From the NCBI RefSeq assembly GCF_036924595.1, contig NZ_JAZHRV010000001.1, positions 4,588,001 to 4,652,000 of the forward strand: a stretch of DNA of 64,000 bases, in the 5' to 3' direction. A program made the translations under genes and the position numbers. Under the pieces are notes generated by a model. The model saw only the letters and a program-made list of their open reading frames with translations. It was not told where the DNA came from and did not search any database. Below, in pieces: positions 52,817 to 61,227 of this stretch; positions within the stretch are counted from its first letter, which is position 1; the number at the start of each line of letters is the position of its first letter. Origin of the DNA: Bradyrhizobium algeriense (GTDB lineage Bacteria > Pseudomonadota > Alphaproteobacteria > Rhizobiales > Xanthobacteraceae).

Positions 52817-54637
52817 TCAGCGGAACTGCAGCCCCTCGAACCGGCCGCTGTTGCGCCATCCGTCGATATATTTGAAATAGGCCATGGCCCCCGCCGGATG
52901 GCCGACATTGAGCTTGGCCGCCGGACCGGGCTCGCGCCCTTCATTGTTGTAGTAGCCCGGCGTGCAATCGGGTGAGCCGATCATGAGGCCGGCGCCGGTC
53001 AGCAGCAGTTCGACCCATCGGTCCTCGGCTTCCCTGGTGACTTCGATCTCCTTAAAACCGTTCGCCTGTGCATGCCGGATCATCAGCGCAATCGTCTTCG
53101 CCGCCTCGGTCAGATTATGCGGCACGTTGGAGATGAGATTGGCGCCCTGCGTCGGCTGGACGAAGAATGCATTCGGAAAACCATGGACGTGGATGCCGTG
53201 CTTGGTACGCATGCCCGACGCCCAGTGGTCCGACAGCTTCACTCCGCCGCGACCGGTCAGGTCGAAGCCGGCACGCCGCTTGTATTCGGTGCCGACCTCA
53301 AATCCCGAAGCGTAGATGATGCAGTCGAGCTTGTATTCTCTGCCCGCAACCACGACGCCGTTCTTGGTGATGCGCTCGACGCCCTTGCCGTCGGTATCAA
53401 CCAGATACGTGCCCGGCGTGTTGAAGGCCTGCAGATACGAATCATGGAAACACGGCCGCTTGCAGAGCTGGCGATACCAGGCCTTGAGTTTTGCGGCCGT
53501 CTCGCGGTCGCCGACGATGGCGTCGACCCGCGCGCGGATTTCCTCCATCTTCTCGAAATCGGAATCCTCGAACGCCGCCAGCATGTTTGGCGGGGTGCGC
53601 TGCTCACGCGGCAGGTCCATGACCCTGGCGCGAATACGCCGCGACAAATCAGTCCAGCCGTCCTGCACCAGATCTTCTTCCGCGGAGCCGCCGGCCTGGT
53701 TGGCGGTAAAGTTCTCCAGCCAGCGCTGCTGCCAGCCTGACGTCGCGATCTGCGAAAACCATTTCGGATCGATCGGCGCATTGGCTCTGATGTCGACGGA
53801 GGACGGCGTGCGCTGGAACACATGGAGCTCCTTGCAGGCGCGCGCGAGATGCGGCACGCACTGCACGGAAGTGGCGCCGGTGCCGATGATGCCGACGCGC
53901 TTGTCCTTCAACTTCTCCATCAGCGCGCCCTTGGGGTCGCCGCCGGTGTAATCGTAATCCCAACGGCTGGTGTGGAACGAGTGCCCCTTGAAGGACTCGA
54001 TGCCTTCGATGCCGGGAAGTTTCGGCACATGCAGCGGCCCCGTCCCCATGCCGACGAATTGCGCGGTGAAGGCATCGCCGCGAGTGGTGCGGATGGTCCA
54101 GCGCGATTTTGTCTCGTCCCAATCGAGGCTTACGACCTCGGTGTGAAACAGCGCATGTTCGTAGAGGCCGTATTGCCTGCCGATGCGCTGGCAGTGCGCG
54201 AGGATTTCCGGCGCATGCGCATATTTCTCCGACGGCATGTGGCCGGTTTCTTCGAGCAGCGGCATGTAGACCATCGACGCGGTATCGCATTGCGCGCCGG
54301 GATACCTGTTCCAGTACCAGGTGCCGCCGAAATCGCCGCCCTTTTCGATGATCCTGACATCCTTGATGCCGGCTTCCGACATGCGCGCGGCGGTGGCGAG
54401 CCCGGCAAAGCCGCCGCCGATAAAGGCAAAGGTGACATGGTCGGTCTTCGGATCGCGCGGGGTGACGGGCGTATAGGGGTCGTCGAGATAATGCGCTAGC
54501 TGCCCCGCGACGCGGAGATACTGGTCGTTGCCGTCGGCGCGGAGTCGCTTGTTGCGCTCTTCCAGATACTTTTGGCGCAGTCGTTCCTTGTCGATCGAAG
54601 CGTTCTGCGCGGCCCGGGGTTGATCTGTGATCGTCAT
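52817..54637 (-). CDS. Flavin-dependent Baeyer-Villiger monooxygenase
   Basis: The product has 606 residues. The FAD motif is AFIGGGFAGLATAARM (residues 71-86) and the NADPH motif GIIGTGATSVQCVPHLA. The type I Baeyer-Villiger fingerprint FxGxxxHxxxW is exact: FKGHSFHTSRW at residues 216-226. An N-terminal extension of about 65 residues precedes the FAD domain, as in the longer bacterial enzymes. It would insert oxygen next to a ketone to make an ester or lactone. The start at 54637 is chosen for the MTITDQP N-terminus. It lies 40 bases upstream of the sulfatase gene. Confidence 0.92.
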   Translation of the reverse strand: MTITDQPRAAQNASIDKERLRQKYLEERNKRLRADGNDQYLRVAGQLAHYLDDPYTPVTPRDPKTDHVTFAFIGGGFAGLATAARMSEAGIKDVRIIEKGGDFGGTWYWNRYPGAQCDTASMVYMPLLEETGHMPSEKYAHAPEILAHCQRIGRQYGLYEHALFHTEVVSLDWDETKSRWTIRTTRGDAFTAQFVGMGTGPLHVPKLPGIEGIESFKGHSFHTSRWDYDYTGGDPKGALMEKLKDKRVGIIGTGATSVQCVPHLARACKELHVFQRTPSSVDIRANAPIDPKWFSQIATSGWQQRWLENFTANQAGGSAEEDLVQDGWTDLSRRIRARVMDLPREQRTPPNMLAAFEDSDFEKMEEIRARVDAIVGDRETAAKLKAWYRQLCKRPCFHDSYLQAFNTPGTYLVDTDGKGVERITKNGVVVAGREYKLDCIIYASGFEVGTEYKRRAGFDLTGRGGVKLSDHWASGMRTKHGIHVHGFPNAFFVQPTQGANLISNVPHNLTEAAKTIALMIRHAQANGFKEIEVTREAEDRWVELLLTGAGLMIGSPDCTPGYYNNEGREPGPAAKLNVGHPAGAMAYFKYIDGWRNSGRFEGLQFR

Positions 54638-54686
54638 CCGAAGACGCCTTTCAAAAATTGCGAAACGTTTCTGTCTTACCACCCGC

Positions 54687-55928
54687 TCAGGACGGATGTG
54701 CGGACAGATAGGGCGAGTTTGCAATCGACCATGACGGCATCGGCTCCATGCGAAAGATCTGGCGCAGATGGACTTCATCGGGGCCGTCGCCGATGCGCAG
54801 CAGACGCCCCCAGGCCAGCGCCTGATGGATTGGCGTGTCATCCGAACCGCCCATCGCGCCGAACACCTGCATGGCGCGGTCGGCGATCCGCTGCAGCATC
54901 GCAGGCACTGCGACTTTGATCAGCGACACGTCGCGCCAGGCGTCCTGGTGGCCGGCCTGATCGAGCCGCCACGCGCAGCGATAGGCGAGTAGCCGCGCCT
55001 GTTCGAGTTCGACGCGGGACTCCGCGATCCAACGCTGCACGGTGTCGTACTGGATCACAGCGCGTCCGAAGGCCGAGCGCTCCGATGAACGCACCATCAT
55101 CAGTTCGATCAAAAGCTCGCAGAGCCCGATCGAACGCATGCAATGATGGATGCGGGCCGGCCCCAGCCGAATTTGCGCGACCTTGAAGCCTTCGCCCTCG
55201 GCGCCGAGCAGGTTGGCGCGGGGTACGCGAACGTTATCGAAGGCAAGCTCTCCGATCGGGGCGACATGATCCTCACATCCCATCCAGCGCAGCCGCCGCA
55301 CCAGGCGGACGCCCGGCGTATCCATCGGCACGATGATGCAGGAATGGCGACCGGTGCGGTCGGCACCGGAATCGGTCACGCCCATCACGATCAGGAAGCT
55401 GCATTTCGGATGCGCCGCACCGGTGATGAACCATTTGCGTCCGTTGATGACGTAGTCATCGCCGTCGCGGACCATCCGCGTGGCGATGTTGGTGGCATCG
55501 GATGAAGCCACGTCAGGTTCCGTCATGCCGAAGGCCGAGCGGGTTTTGGCTTCCAGCAGCGGCTGCAGCCAGCGCGCCCTCTGCTTGGAAGTGGCGCAAC
55601 TCTGCAGCGCGATCATGTTGGGCACGTCGGGCGCCTGACAGTTGAAGACTTCAGGCGCCCAGAACAGCCGGCCCATGATTTCCGCCAGCGGCGCATATTC
55701 GAGATTGGAAAGCCGGGTGCCGGGCTCATCGTCGGACAGTTCGGGAAGGCCGAGATTCCACAGCCCTGCCGCCCGCGCCTTGCGTTGAAGGTCGCCCATG
55801 AAGGGCGCGGCCTCGCCCTTGGCGACGTGAGCAAGCCAGGCGCGGTGGCGCGGCAGAACTTCGTGGTCGAAGAACGCCTGCAGCTTCTTAAGCCATGCCT
55901 CCGATCGACCGGAAAGATCGAAATCCAT
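54687..55928 (-). CDS. Acyl-CoA dehydrogenase (ACAD10/11-like)
   Basis: The product has 413 residues. FAD and substrate motifs are clear: SAFGMTEPDVASSDATNIAT, INGRKWFITGAAHPKCSF, LLGAEGEGFKVAQIRLGPAR, and AMQVFGAMGGSDDTPIHQAL. The C-terminal RIGDGPDEVHLRQIF fits ACAD10/11-type enzymes rather than the short-chain group. It oxidises an acyl-CoA, probably a branched or hydroxylated one. It is the first gene of the operon and divergent from the IclR regulator. Confidence 0.92.
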   Translation of the reverse strand: MDFDLSGRSEAWLKKLQAFFDHEVLPRHRAWLAHVAKGEAAPFMGDLQRKARAAGLWNLGLPELSDDEPGTRLSNLEYAPLAEIMGRLFWAPEVFNCQAPDVPNMIALQSCATSKQRARWLQPLLEAKTRSAFGMTEPDVASSDATNIATRMVRDGDDYVINGRKWFITGAAHPKCSFLIVMGVTDSGADRTGRHSCIIVPMDTPGVRLVRRLRWMGCEDHVAPIGELAFDNVRVPRANLLGAEGEGFKVAQIRLGPARIHHCMRSIGLCELLIELMMVRSSERSAFGRAVIQYDTVQRWIAESRVELEQARLLAYRCAWRLDQAGHQDAWRDVSLIKVAVPAMLQRIADRAMQVFGAMGGSDDTPIHQALAWGRLLRIGDGPDEVHLRQIFRMEPMPSWSIANSPYLSAHPS

Positions 55929-55964
55929 GTCGCCTCCCGTCCTTGTGAGGCGAAACCTAAGCGT

Positions 55965-55979
55965 ATATCGACACGATAT
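55965..55979. promoter_or_regulatory. Palindromic operator between acyl-CoA dehydrogenase and iclR genes
   Basis: ATATCG-ACA-CGATAT is a perfect inverted repeat. A related half-site, TCGATATAT, follows at 55991-55999. It lies 37 bases upstream of the dehydrogenase start and about 95 bases upstream of the proposed iclR start, where an IclR protein could control both directions. Confidence 0.65.
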
Positions 55980-56073
55980 GCAAATTCATTTCGATATATT
56001 GACAGAATTAGGGAACCATGACCAAATTTCGACCATGGCAGCGATTTCCAGTATTGATCCCCCAAGGTCCCGG

Positions 56074-56847
56074 ATGCCGGAGGACCAGGCAGATCCCTCC
56101 TTCGCGACTACGCTGGCGCATGGGCTCGATGTGCTGGCGGCGTTCCGCAACCGTAGCGGCTCGCTGTCGAACGCCGACCTCGCGCTGCATACCGGCCTGT
56201 CGCGGCCGACGGTGTCGCGGCTGACCTACACGCTGGCGCAACTCGGCTATCTCAAGCGCGATGCCAAAGGACGCTTCCAGCTCGGGCTTGGCATTCTCGC
56301 CGCCGCGTATCCCGTGCTGTCGGCGCTGAAGGTGCGGCAACTAGCGCGGCCCCTGATGCGCGATTTCGCCGCCTACACCGGGGGCACGGTTTCCATCGCG
56401 ATGCCGTTCGGCCTCGACTTCATCTATGTCGAGACGCTGCGCACCACCGACGCCGTGACGCATTTGCCGGATGTCGGCTTTGCCAGTTCGCTGGCGCCTA
56501 CCGCCGTCGGCCGCGCCTTGCTGTCGCTGTTCACCAAGGAAGAGCTCGACGCCTATGTGGCGGACGTGAAGGCCGAGCGGCCGGAAGAAGCCGACTATGT
56601 GCAGGCACGGACGCTGCCGGATGTCGAGCTTTGCAAGGAGCGCGGCTTTGCGATCTCGCTCGGCGAATGGCGGCGCGAAATCTTCGGCGTCGCCGCGCCG
56701 CTGTACCGCACGCCGTCGGGCGACTGCCTTTCCGTCAATTGCGGCATTCCCTCGTTTCGCTTTAACGCCGAACAGATCGAGCGCGAATGTGGCCCCCGCA
56801 TGCTGGGCCTGGCGCGCAGCATCCGCTCGCTGGTGGCCAACGACTGA
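56074..56847 (+). CDS. IclR-family regulator
   Basis: The product has 257 residues from the ATG at 56074, chosen because AAGG precedes it and because it gives the usual family length; ATGs at 55978 and 56035 are in frame, the first inside the operator. The N-terminal winged helix reads TTLAHGLDVLAAFRNRSGSL, then LSRPTVSRLTYTLAQLGYLK. The effector domain has GFASSLAPTAVGRALLSLFT and the conserved end SVNCGIPSFRF. It probably controls the divergent dehydrogenase-monooxygenase-sulfatase operon in response to a catabolite. Confidence 0.88.
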   Translation: MPEDQADPSFATTLAHGLDVLAAFRNRSGSLSNADLALHTGLSRPTVSRLTYTLAQLGYLKRDAKGRFQLGLGILAAAYPVLSALKVRQLARPLMRDFAAYTGGTVSIAMPFGLDFIYVETLRTTDAVTHLPDVGFASSLAPTAVGRALLSLFTKEELDAYVADVKAERPEEADYVQARTLPDVELCKERGFAISLGEWRREIFGVAAPLYRTPSGDCLSVNCGIPSFRFNAEQIERECGPRMLGLARSIRSLVAND

Positions 56848-56909
56848 ATACCCCCGCCAGAGGGGCAAGCGCATCGCTCGAACGATGCGTAAAATATGGG
56901 GAGGAAAGA

Positions 56910-57407
56910 ATGCGCCGGATCAAAACCGTGCTGGGCTTCGCCGTGGGTTCTGCCATGCTGCTCGCCAATGCCGCACAGGCGCAGAGCAATTATCCGAACC
57001 GCCCGATCCGCATCATCGTGCCCTACCTGATGCATTTCGAGATCGTCTCGCTCGAACTGGCATTGCCGCACATCAAGGCAGGGAGCGTGAAGCCGCTGGC
57101 CGTCATGACGGACAAGCGTGTCACCGACCTGCCTGATGTGCCGACGATCGCGGAAGCGGGATTTCCGGAAGCCACCTATGTACCTTGGTACGGCATCTAT
57201 GTTCAGGCGGGAACGCCCGATGCCATCGTTGGCAAGATCAACGACGGCATCAACAAGGCGCTGCAGAATCCGGAGGTGCAGCGCCAGCTATCGGTCGCCA
57301 ACATCCCGGGCAGGCCGATGCCGCTTACCGACCTGGCCACGCTGATGAAGGCGGACCACGAGAAGCTGACGAAAGTAATCGCGACCTCGGGCATGGCGCT
57401 GCAGTGA
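56910..57407 (+). pseudogene. TctC/Bug-type solute-binding protein with a large internal deletion
   Basis: The open frame of 165 codons has a strong ribosome site (GGGGAGGAAAG), a signal peptide (TVLGFAVGSAMLLANAAQAQ) and the family start SNYPNRPIRIIVPY. The text then jumps to LPHIKAGSVKPLAVMTDKRV, which normally lies near residue 200. It ends normally (TPDAIVGKINDGINKAL). Family members are about 325 residues, so some 150 residues, including most of domain 1, are gone without loss of frame. Ligand binding is unlikely. Whether it is expressed is unknown. Confidence 0.72.
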
Positions 57408-57438
57408 CACGGGTTGGCAGGCACCGCCGATCCTGTCG

Positions 57439-57867
57439 CTAATTGAGTGCCCAGAGGTAGGCCAGCGTCGCCGCGGTCCCGAGCGCCGTTCTGACTGCGT
57501 GCAGGCCTCCCCACTTCACGATCAGCGCGCGTGATTGGGAGCCGGCGTCTTCTTCCGAAATCGCTTTCAGCGCGCGGTTGGTCGGCATGATGCCAAACAG
57601 CGTATAGGGCCAGTTTGCGAGAATGAGCACAGCGCCGACGATCCAGCGCCAATCCTGCGTCAGCCAGGCGGCGATCAGCCCGAGCACGCCTGAAATGACC
57701 GCGCCACTCGCCTGCATCTGAAGGCCGCGGTCGTAGCTTGGCTTCCACTGCTTCAAGAGCGCTCGGTCATCGAGACCGAGACGCGCCGGCTGCTCGGCGA
57801 AATTGACGTAGAACGCAGCCCCGGCGAACGCGGCGGCGACAATCGTCGCAAGCTGTCCGACAAACAT
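57439..57867 (-). CDS. DUF1772-family membrane protein
   Basis: The product has 142 residues with four membrane segments ([73 protein letters not shown]). The conserved [16 protein letters not shown] segment fits the DUF1772 family (anthrone oxygenase-like group). Function is unknown. It is divergent from a MarR gene with two palindromes in the 58-base gap, so it is probably the MarR target. Confidence 0.85.
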   Translation of the reverse strand: MFVGQLATIVAAAFAGAAFYVNFAEQPARLGLDDRALLKQWKPSYDRGLQMQASGAVISGVLGLIAAWLTQDWRWIVGAVLILANWPYTLFGIMPTNRALKAISEEDAGSQSRALIVKWGGLHAVRTALGTAATLAYLWALN

Positions 57868-57890
57868 GACTCACTCCACATTACCCATAT

Positions 57891-57926
57891 TGACAATATA
57901 TTGTCATCTTGACTACTATTTGTCAA
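57891..57926. promoter_or_regulatory. Paired MarR-type operators
   Basis: TGACAATATATTGTCA (57891-57906) is a perfect 16-bp palindrome. TTGAC-N8-GTCAA (57909-57926) follows immediately and reaches the first base of the marR ATG. Together they cover both divergent promoters, a typical autoregulated MarR arrangement. Confidence 0.75.
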
Positions 57927-58408
57927 TGACAGCCAAACGACACACGCCCGGCGGCGACGCCCTGACCGGCCTGGTCCTTGCGGTGTTCCGGCTCAACGGG
58001 CGCCTGCTCACGGCTGGCGACCGCCTTGTGTCCGATCTCGGCCTTACCAGCGCGCGCTGGCAGGTGCTGGGCGCCATCGCTTTGGCGCCGAGCCCGCAAC
58101 CGGTGGCGTGGCTGGCGCGGAACATGGGACTCAATCGCCAAGGCGTTCAGCGCATCGTCAACGAGATGCGGCAAGATGGCCTCGTTGAGCTGCGCCCCAA
58201 CCCGCACCATCGCCGCGCGCATCTCGTTGCGCTGACGAAACGGGGAGCAGATGCCTTTGGTTCCGCGAGCCGGTTACAGGCGCCATGGGCAAATGCCCTG
58301 GCCCGGGGAATCAGCGCCGAGGAGTTCGCGAAGACCCGCCGCCTTCTCGCAACATTATGCGAACGGCTCGATCAGGAATTGGGCAAGGGCCGCGACGACA
58401 ACGGCTGA
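57926..58408 (+). CDS. MarR-family regulator
   Basis: The product has 160 residues. The winged-helix part reads LGLTSARWQVLGAIALAPSP, then VAWLARNMGLNRQGVQRIVN, and RRAHLVALTKRGADAF is the wing. The ATG at 57926 is chosen because the upstream in-frame sequence is operator DNA. It probably represses itself and the divergent DUF1772 gene. The ligand is unknown. Confidence 0.88.
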   Translation: MTAKRHTPGGDALTGLVLAVFRLNGRLLTAGDRLVSDLGLTSARWQVLGAIALAPSPQPVAWLARNMGLNRQGVQRIVNEMRQDGLVELRPNPHHRRAHLVALTKRGADAFGSASRLQAPWANALARGISAEEFAKTRRLLATLCERLDQELGKGRDDNG

Positions 58409-58434
58409 GCCGTCAATGATCGTCGCACCTCAAC

Positions 58435-58582
58435 GTCATTGCGAGGAGTCAACGGTCGCGCGAATGCGCGCCCGATGACAGGCTCCGCGACGACTTGTCC
58501 GCCGTAGCTCGCAGAGCGAAGGCGGAAGCAATCCACACTGCCTGCGCTGCTCGATGGATTGCTTCGCTTCGCTCGCAATGAC
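58435..58582. repeat. Dispersed palindromic repeat, copy 2 (family A)
   Basis: It starts GTCATTGCGAG and ends CTCGCAATGAC. The 68-base core at 58467-58534 is the reverse complement of 4415-4482 with few differences. It lies between the convergent marR and binding-protein genes. Confidence 0.85.
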
Positions 58583-58603
58583 GGCGGTGATCCCATCCAC
58601 CTT

Positions 58604-59608
58604 TCACTTCTTGACCTTGCTGGCATCCATCTTGATCGACGTATCGAGCATCTTGACCGAGAACGCGGTGTTCACATCGAACGGCTTTTCCATGCCGAGA
58701 TAGGTCTGCACCAGCTCGTAGTCCTTCTTCATCCGCTCGGCGTCGATCCAGCCCAGCGCTTTGGTCGTGGTGAAATCGTCCGTCATCAGGAACTTAATGC
58801 GCTCCCATTGGCGCTGCTGGTTTTCCCTGTCGAGGCCGGAGGCTTGGTCGAGCAGTGCCTTGAGGCAGGGCGCGACGTCGGCGACGCAGGCGGCGTAGGC
58901 CTTCTGGCTGATCTTGACGAACTCCTCGACCAGTTTCGGGTTCTTCGCGAAATAAGCGCCGTTGACGATCAGCGAATTGCCGTAGGGGTTCAGCCCGATA
59001 TCCTTCCAGTTGACGTAACCGAGATCGGCACCGAACTCGATCACCTTCAGATCGTGCTCATTGTAGAAGTCGCTGATGATATCCACAGTGTGGCTCTTCA
59101 GCGCCGCGATCTTTGCGGTCGGGCCGACATTGACGAAGCTCACCGAGTCAGGCGCGATACCGGCGGCCTTGGCAAAGGCCGGCCACATCACCCGCGAGGC
59201 GTCGCCCGGCGGATTGCCGATCTTGTGGTTCGGAAAATCCTTCGGCCCGTTCACGCCATAGCTCTTCAGCCAGTAGAAGGTCTGCCCGGTGTTGGCGTAG
59301 ATGCTCATCAGCGCCACCACATCGGCGCCCTTGCTCTTCGCCACCAGCATGGTGGCGAGATCGGCGATGCCGAACGGCGAGCCGCCGGAGCCGACCTTCA
59401 GCGAGGAAACGCCGGATCCCTTGCCGACCTCGATCGTGAGGTCGATGCCGGCCTTCTCGTACCAGCCTTGCGACTTGGCGTAGTAAAAAGGCGAATGATC
59501 CGCCGTCGGCGTCCAGTTCAGGATCAGGTTGACGGATTCGGCCGCGGCGCAGGGCACGGCCGGTAGAGCCAGCGCAAGCGCCAGTCCCGCAATTCGCAAA
59601 GCCTTCAT
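58604..59608 (-). CDS. NMT1/THI5-type ABC transporter substrate-binding protein
   Basis: The product has 334 residues with a signal peptide (RIAGLALALALPAVPCAAAE). The mature part has the NMT1 pattern: VNLILNWTPTADHSPFYYAK, GWYEKAGIDLTIEVGKGSG, FGIADLATMLVAKSKGADVV. Such proteins bind thiamine precursors, riboflavin, nitrate-like or aromatic ligands; the ligand here is unknown. GAGGAGG precedes the ATG at 59608. It is divergent from tetR and is the likely receptor for the permease at 60444. No ATPase gene was seen. Confidence 0.9.
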   Translation of the reverse strand: MKALRIAGLALALALPAVPCAAAESVNLILNWTPTADHSPFYYAKSQGWYEKAGIDLTIEVGKGSGVSSLKVGSGGSPFGIADLATMLVAKSKGADVVALMSIYANTGQTFYWLKSYGVNGPKDFPNHKIGNPPGDASRVMWPAFAKAAGIAPDSVSFVNVGPTAKIAALKSHTVDIISDFYNEHDLKVIEFGADLGYVNWKDIGLNPYGNSLIVNGAYFAKNPKLVEEFVKISQKAYAACVADVAPCLKALLDQASGLDRENQQRQWERIKFLMTDDFTTTKALGWIDAERMKKDYELVQTYLGMEKPFDVNTAFSVKMLDTSIKMDASKVKK

Positions 59609-59689
59609 TGCACCCTCCTCGTTCTGCAACCCGATCTTGTCGCCGCGTTCCCGTGACGCTACCAATGCAACAAGGGACCAGACGACTTG

Positions 59690-59705
59690 TCAACTATTTG
59701 GTTGG
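59690..59705. promoter_or_regulatory. TetR-type operator, copy 1
   Basis: TCAACTATTTGGTTGG matches the inner 16 bases of the perfect palindrome at 60353-60374 at 12 of 16 positions. It lies between the divergent binding-protein and tetR genes, just upstream of the tetR ATG. Confidence 0.6.
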
Positions 59706-59707
59706 AA

Positions 59708-60355
59708 ATGCCCAAAAAACGTATCGACGACACCAAGCCGCAGCGGCGCGATCCGGCCGCAACCCGCAAAAAATTGCTTACTGCGGCGCGACGCGAGTTC
59801 GCCAGCAGCGGCCTTGCCGGGGCCCGGGTCGACGAGATCGCCGCACGGGCGGGTGTCAACAAGCAGCTCGTCTATCACTACTTCGGCGACAAGGACGCGC
59901 TTTATCTGGCGGTGCTCGAATGGGTCTACGAGGAGATCCGCGCTCAGGAGCGCAAGCTCAACCTCGAGGGTTTGCCGCCCGAACAGGCCATCAAGAAGCT
60001 GATCGAGAGTTCCTTTGATCACCTCGCGGCACACCCTGACTTCATCGTGCTGCTGAACGACGAAAACCGCGGCGGCGCCCGGCACGTGCGCGGCTCCCAA
60101 AAGCTCGAAGCGATGCATTCACCGCTGGTCAGCCTGGTTTCGACTATTCTCGGCGAGGGCGTGAGGGCCGGCATATTCCGCAAGGGTATCAACCCGGTGC
60201 ACCTCTATATCTCGATTGCCGGGCTCAGCTATTTCTACTTTTCGAACACGCCGACGCTGTCGGCGATCTTCGGCAAGGACCTGTCGAGCCGGGCCGCCCG
60301 GCAGGCCCGCCGCAAGCATGTGGTGGATCTGGTGATGCATTCGCTGCGGCCCTAA
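59708..60355 (+). CDS. TetR-family regulator
   Basis: The product has 215 residues. The helix-turn-helix is typical (RVDEIAARAGVNKQLVYHYF, then GDKDALYLAVLEW). The ligand domain reads AHPDFIVLLNDENRGGARHV and VHLYISIAGLSYFYFSNTPT, close to the RutR-like TetR_C group. The ATG at 59708 is used. Its stop codon is the first part of a perfect palindrome that resembles the one before its own start, so it probably controls the binding-protein gene, itself and the downstream operon. Confidence 0.88.
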   Translation: MPKKRIDDTKPQRRDPAATRKKLLTAARREFASSGLAGARVDEIAARAGVNKQLVYHYFGDKDALYLAVLEWVYEEIRAQERKLNLEGLPPEQAIKKLIESSFDHLAAHPDFIVLLNDENRGGARHVRGSQKLEAMHSPLVSLVSTILGEGVRAGIFRKGINPVHLYISIAGLSYFYFSNTPTLSAIFGKDLSSRAARQARRKHVVDLVMHSLRP

Positions 60356-60374
60356 TCAACCAGATGGTTGATTA
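60353..60374. promoter_or_regulatory. TetR-type operator, copy 2
   Basis: The arms TAATCAACCA and TGGTTGATTA are exact complements, separated by GA, giving a 22-bp palindrome. It overlaps the tetR stop codon and lies 70 bases before the GTG start of the permease. Confidence 0.75.
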
Positions 60375-60443
60375 CCGGGAAAGGCCGCGATAGATTGCCG
60401 CCACGCGGCCGGGAACCGGCTGCGCGTCTAAAGGGAGTGCACG

Positions 60444-61214
60444 GTGTTCAGCGGTGACGGCGGATCGGCACGGTCTTTCGCGATCATCCTGATCGTGCAT
60501 CTGGCTGTGATCGTGTTGTGGCAGGTATTGGTCGACGCCTTCCAGGTGCCGAAATTCATCCTGCCCTCGCCGCTCGCGACCGTCGCGACGCTCGGCTCGC
60601 CCAGCTATGCGTGGCTTTCCAACCTCGCGGTGACGGCCATCGAAATTCTCGGCGGGTTCTGCCTTGGTGCGCTGGTCGGCATCATGCTGGCCGTGATGTT
60701 CACCTGGTCGCCGCTGATCAGCCTGTTGCTGCTGCCGCTGTTCGTGACGTTGAACATGATTCCGAAAGTGGCGCTCGGTCCCCTGTTCATCGTATGGTTC
60801 TCCTACGGGATATTCCCGAACATCCTGATCGCGTTTTCGATCTGCTTCTTTCCGATTTTGCTCACGACCGCGCGCGGCTTGAGCGAGGTCGAGCCCGATT
60901 TGCTTGATCTCGTGAAATCGCTGCGCGGCTCGCGGTGGACGCTGTTCCGGAAGATCCAGTTACCGGGGGCGCTGCCTTACGTGTTTTCGGGAATGAAGGT
61001 CGGCGCGATCCTGGCGGTGGCCGGTGCGATCGTCGGCGAATTCATCGCCTCCGAGCGCGGGCTCGGCTATCTCATGATCCAGGTGCAGTCCTCGCTCGAT
61101 ACGCCCGCGATGGTAATGGCTGTCGTGCTTCTGACATTGCTGGGCGTGGCGCTGTACGGGCTCGTGCTCGGCCTGGAGCGGATGTTCGTCGTCCGTGACA
61201 TCCGGCTGCAGTAA
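60444..61214 (+). CDS. ABC transporter permease (SsuC/TauC type)
   Basis: The product has 256 residues with six membrane segments. It has the family segments FQVPKFILPSPLATVATL, VTLNMIPKVALGPLFIVWFS and the coupling region DLLDLVKSLRGSRWTLFRKI. The start is GTG at 60444 behind GGGAG. It is the first gene after the palindrome and probably works with the NMT1-type binding protein across tetR. The ATPase may lie beyond the window end. Confidence 0.9.
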   Translation: MFSGDGGSARSFAIILIVHLAVIVLWQVLVDAFQVPKFILPSPLATVATLGSPSYAWLSNLAVTAIEILGGFCLGALVGIMLAVMFTWSPLISLLLLPLFVTLNMIPKVALGPLFIVWFSYGIFPNILIAFSICFFPILLTTARGLSEVEPDLLDLVKSLRGSRWTLFRKIQLPGALPYVFSGMKVGAILAVAGAIVGEFIASERGLGYLMIQVQSSLDTPAMVMAVVLLTLLGVALYGLVLGLERMFVVRDIRLQ

Positions 61215-61227
61215 CAAAGGAAGAAAC

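Noticed and set aside
57909..57926. TTGAC-N8-GTCAA as a FixK/FNR box
   Set aside because: The spacer is eight, not six to four, and the site is better explained as a MarR operator next to its own gene.
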